This document shows, in pieces, positions 63,448 to 64,000 of a stretch of DNA of 64,000 nt. Under the pieces are notes generated by a model, which was given only the letters and a program-made list of their open reading frames with translations, searched no databases and was not told the origin of the DNA. The position numbers and the translations under genes were made by a program. Origin of the DNA: Glycomyces tritici (GTDB lineage: Bacteria; Actinomycetota; Actinomycetes; Mycobacteriales; Micromonosporaceae). Numbering within the stretch: position 1 is the first letter of the stretch; every line of letters starts with the position of its first letter. Location of the stretch: the NCBI RefSeq assembly GCF_030403505.1, contig NZ_JAUEMJ010000002.1:248001-312000 (forward strand). Direction: 5' to 3'.

Positions 63448-64000
63448 ATGTCTAGTGCGACCTGGCCTGACGTCCTCGGGCGCCTTTCCAACGGCGACCA
63501 CCTCGACGAGGCCAGCGCGGACTGGGCGATGGCCGAGATCATGGCGGGCAACGCCGATCCGGCCCAGTTGGCGGCGTTCGCGGTGCTCCTGCGCTCAAAG
63601 GGTGAGACGCCCGAGGAGATCGGGGCGATCGCGGGCCGGATGCTGGCGGAGACCACGCGTCTGGACCTGTCGGACCTGGGCGTCGCGGTGGACATCGTGG
63701 GCACCGGGGGCGACGGCTCGAACTCGGTGAACATCTCGACGATGGCGGCGATCGTGGTCGCGGCCGCGGGCGTGCCGGTGATCAAGCACGGGAACCGGTC
63801 GGCGTCGTCGAACGTGGGCTCGGCGGATCTGCTCGAGGCGCTGGGCGTGGACCTGGAGGCGACGGCCGAGCGGGTCGAGGCCTCGGTGCGGGAGATCGGC
63901 ATCGGGTTCTGCTTCGCGCGCACGTTCCACCCCGGGATGCGGCACGCCGGTCCGGTGCGGGCGGCGCTCGGCATTCCGACGGTGTTCAACCTGCTCGGGC
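63448..64000 (+). CDS. trpD: Anthranilate phosphoribosyltransferase (3' end cut by window edge)
   Basis: It transfers phosphoribose from PRPP to anthranilate, the second committed step of tryptophan synthesis. The first 184 codons are in the window: the N-terminal helical domain (LSNGDHLDEASADWAMAEIM), the PRPP-binding glycine loop DIVGTGGDGSNSVNIST, and the KHGNRSASSNVGSADLLEALG anthranilate-site segment, ending near GIPTVFNLLG. CAGGAG lies five bases before ATG 63448. Other trp genes are not in view, and the pseudo-receiver gene upstream may share its transcript. Confidence 0.97.
   Translation, partial: MSSATWPDVLGRLSNGDHLDEASADWAMAEIMAGNADPAQLAAFAVLLRSKGETPEEIGAIAGRMLAETTRLDLSDLGVAVDIVGTGGDGSNSVNISTMAAIVVAAAGVPVIKHGNRSASSNVGSADLLEALGVDLEATAERVEASVREIGIGFCFARTFHPGMRHAGPVRAALGIPTVFNLLG

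Overview
This is about 64 kb of very GC-rich chromosome. GTG and TTG starts are frequent, genes often overlap by 4 bp (ATGA or GTGA), several starts look leaderless, and the housekeeping gene orders (DUF3046-recA-recX, ctaE-qcrCAB, pseudo-receiver-trpD, MoxR-DUF58-transglutaminase) are actinobacterial. The mix of SARP regulator, ECF sigma factor, xylan hydrolases and Tat lipoprotein sugar binder fits a filamentous soil actinomycete. A Glycomyces/Stackebrandtia-like genus is my guess, not a result. No insertion sequence, prophage, CRISPR array, tRNA or rRNA was seen. Both ends cut through genes (serA at the left, trpD at the right).

Layout. 1-3.8 kb: serA (nearly complete), recX, recA with a DNA-damage promoter of the LexA-independent (RecA-NDp/PafBC) type, DUF3046. 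3.9-7.3 kb: TetR regulator, DoxX membrane protein, membrane-anchored Hsp70-like protein. 7.6-9.8 kb: DEAD-box RNA helicase with a repetitive glycine/arginine tail. 10-14.3 kb: four adjacent paralogous double-GNAT acetyltransferases in one direction. 14.5-16.5 kb: ECF sigma factor with a membrane-tethered beta-propeller partner, and a cold-shock protein. 16.7-23.1 kb: ABC exporter, small HTH protein, polytopic membrane protein, ABC-F ATPase, secreted M23 peptidase.

23.2-46.2 kb is dominated by xylan/xylose use. It holds a LacI regulator with a GH3 glycosidase, a ROK (XylR-like) repressor divergent from a three-gene sugar ABC importer, a GH31 alpha-xylosidase-xylB-xylA operon, and a secreted GH10 xylanase with CBM2. 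Two near-identical XylR-type 25-bp operators lie before the importer and before the GH31-xylBA operon. Two perfect TCGAAGCGCTTCGA palindromes lie before the GH3-lacI pair, and degenerate copies lie before the xylanase and in the ROK/importer intergenic region. I infer a two-repressor circuit: GH10 cuts xylan outside, the importer (which lacks its own ATPase) takes up oligosaccharides, GH3 and GH31 trim them, and XylA/XylB feed xylulose-5-phosphate to the pentose phosphate pathway. Interspersed are drrAB-like ABC genes convergent with a large SARP/AfsR regulator, an Imm1-like orphan immunity protein, a GNAT and a Dps.

46.4-64 kb: small membrane protein; leuS preceded by a leader peptide with two leucine codons and an intrinsic terminator (attenuator); MoxR-DUF58-transglutaminase operon; an exonuclease/GIY-YIG fusion; a short RelA/SpoT homologue with an intact hydrolase domain but a damaged synthetase domain; the respiratory ctaE-qcrC-qcrA-qcrB cluster; a pseudo-receiver protein; and trpD. 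Convergent gene pairs are mostly separated by long perfect hairpins.
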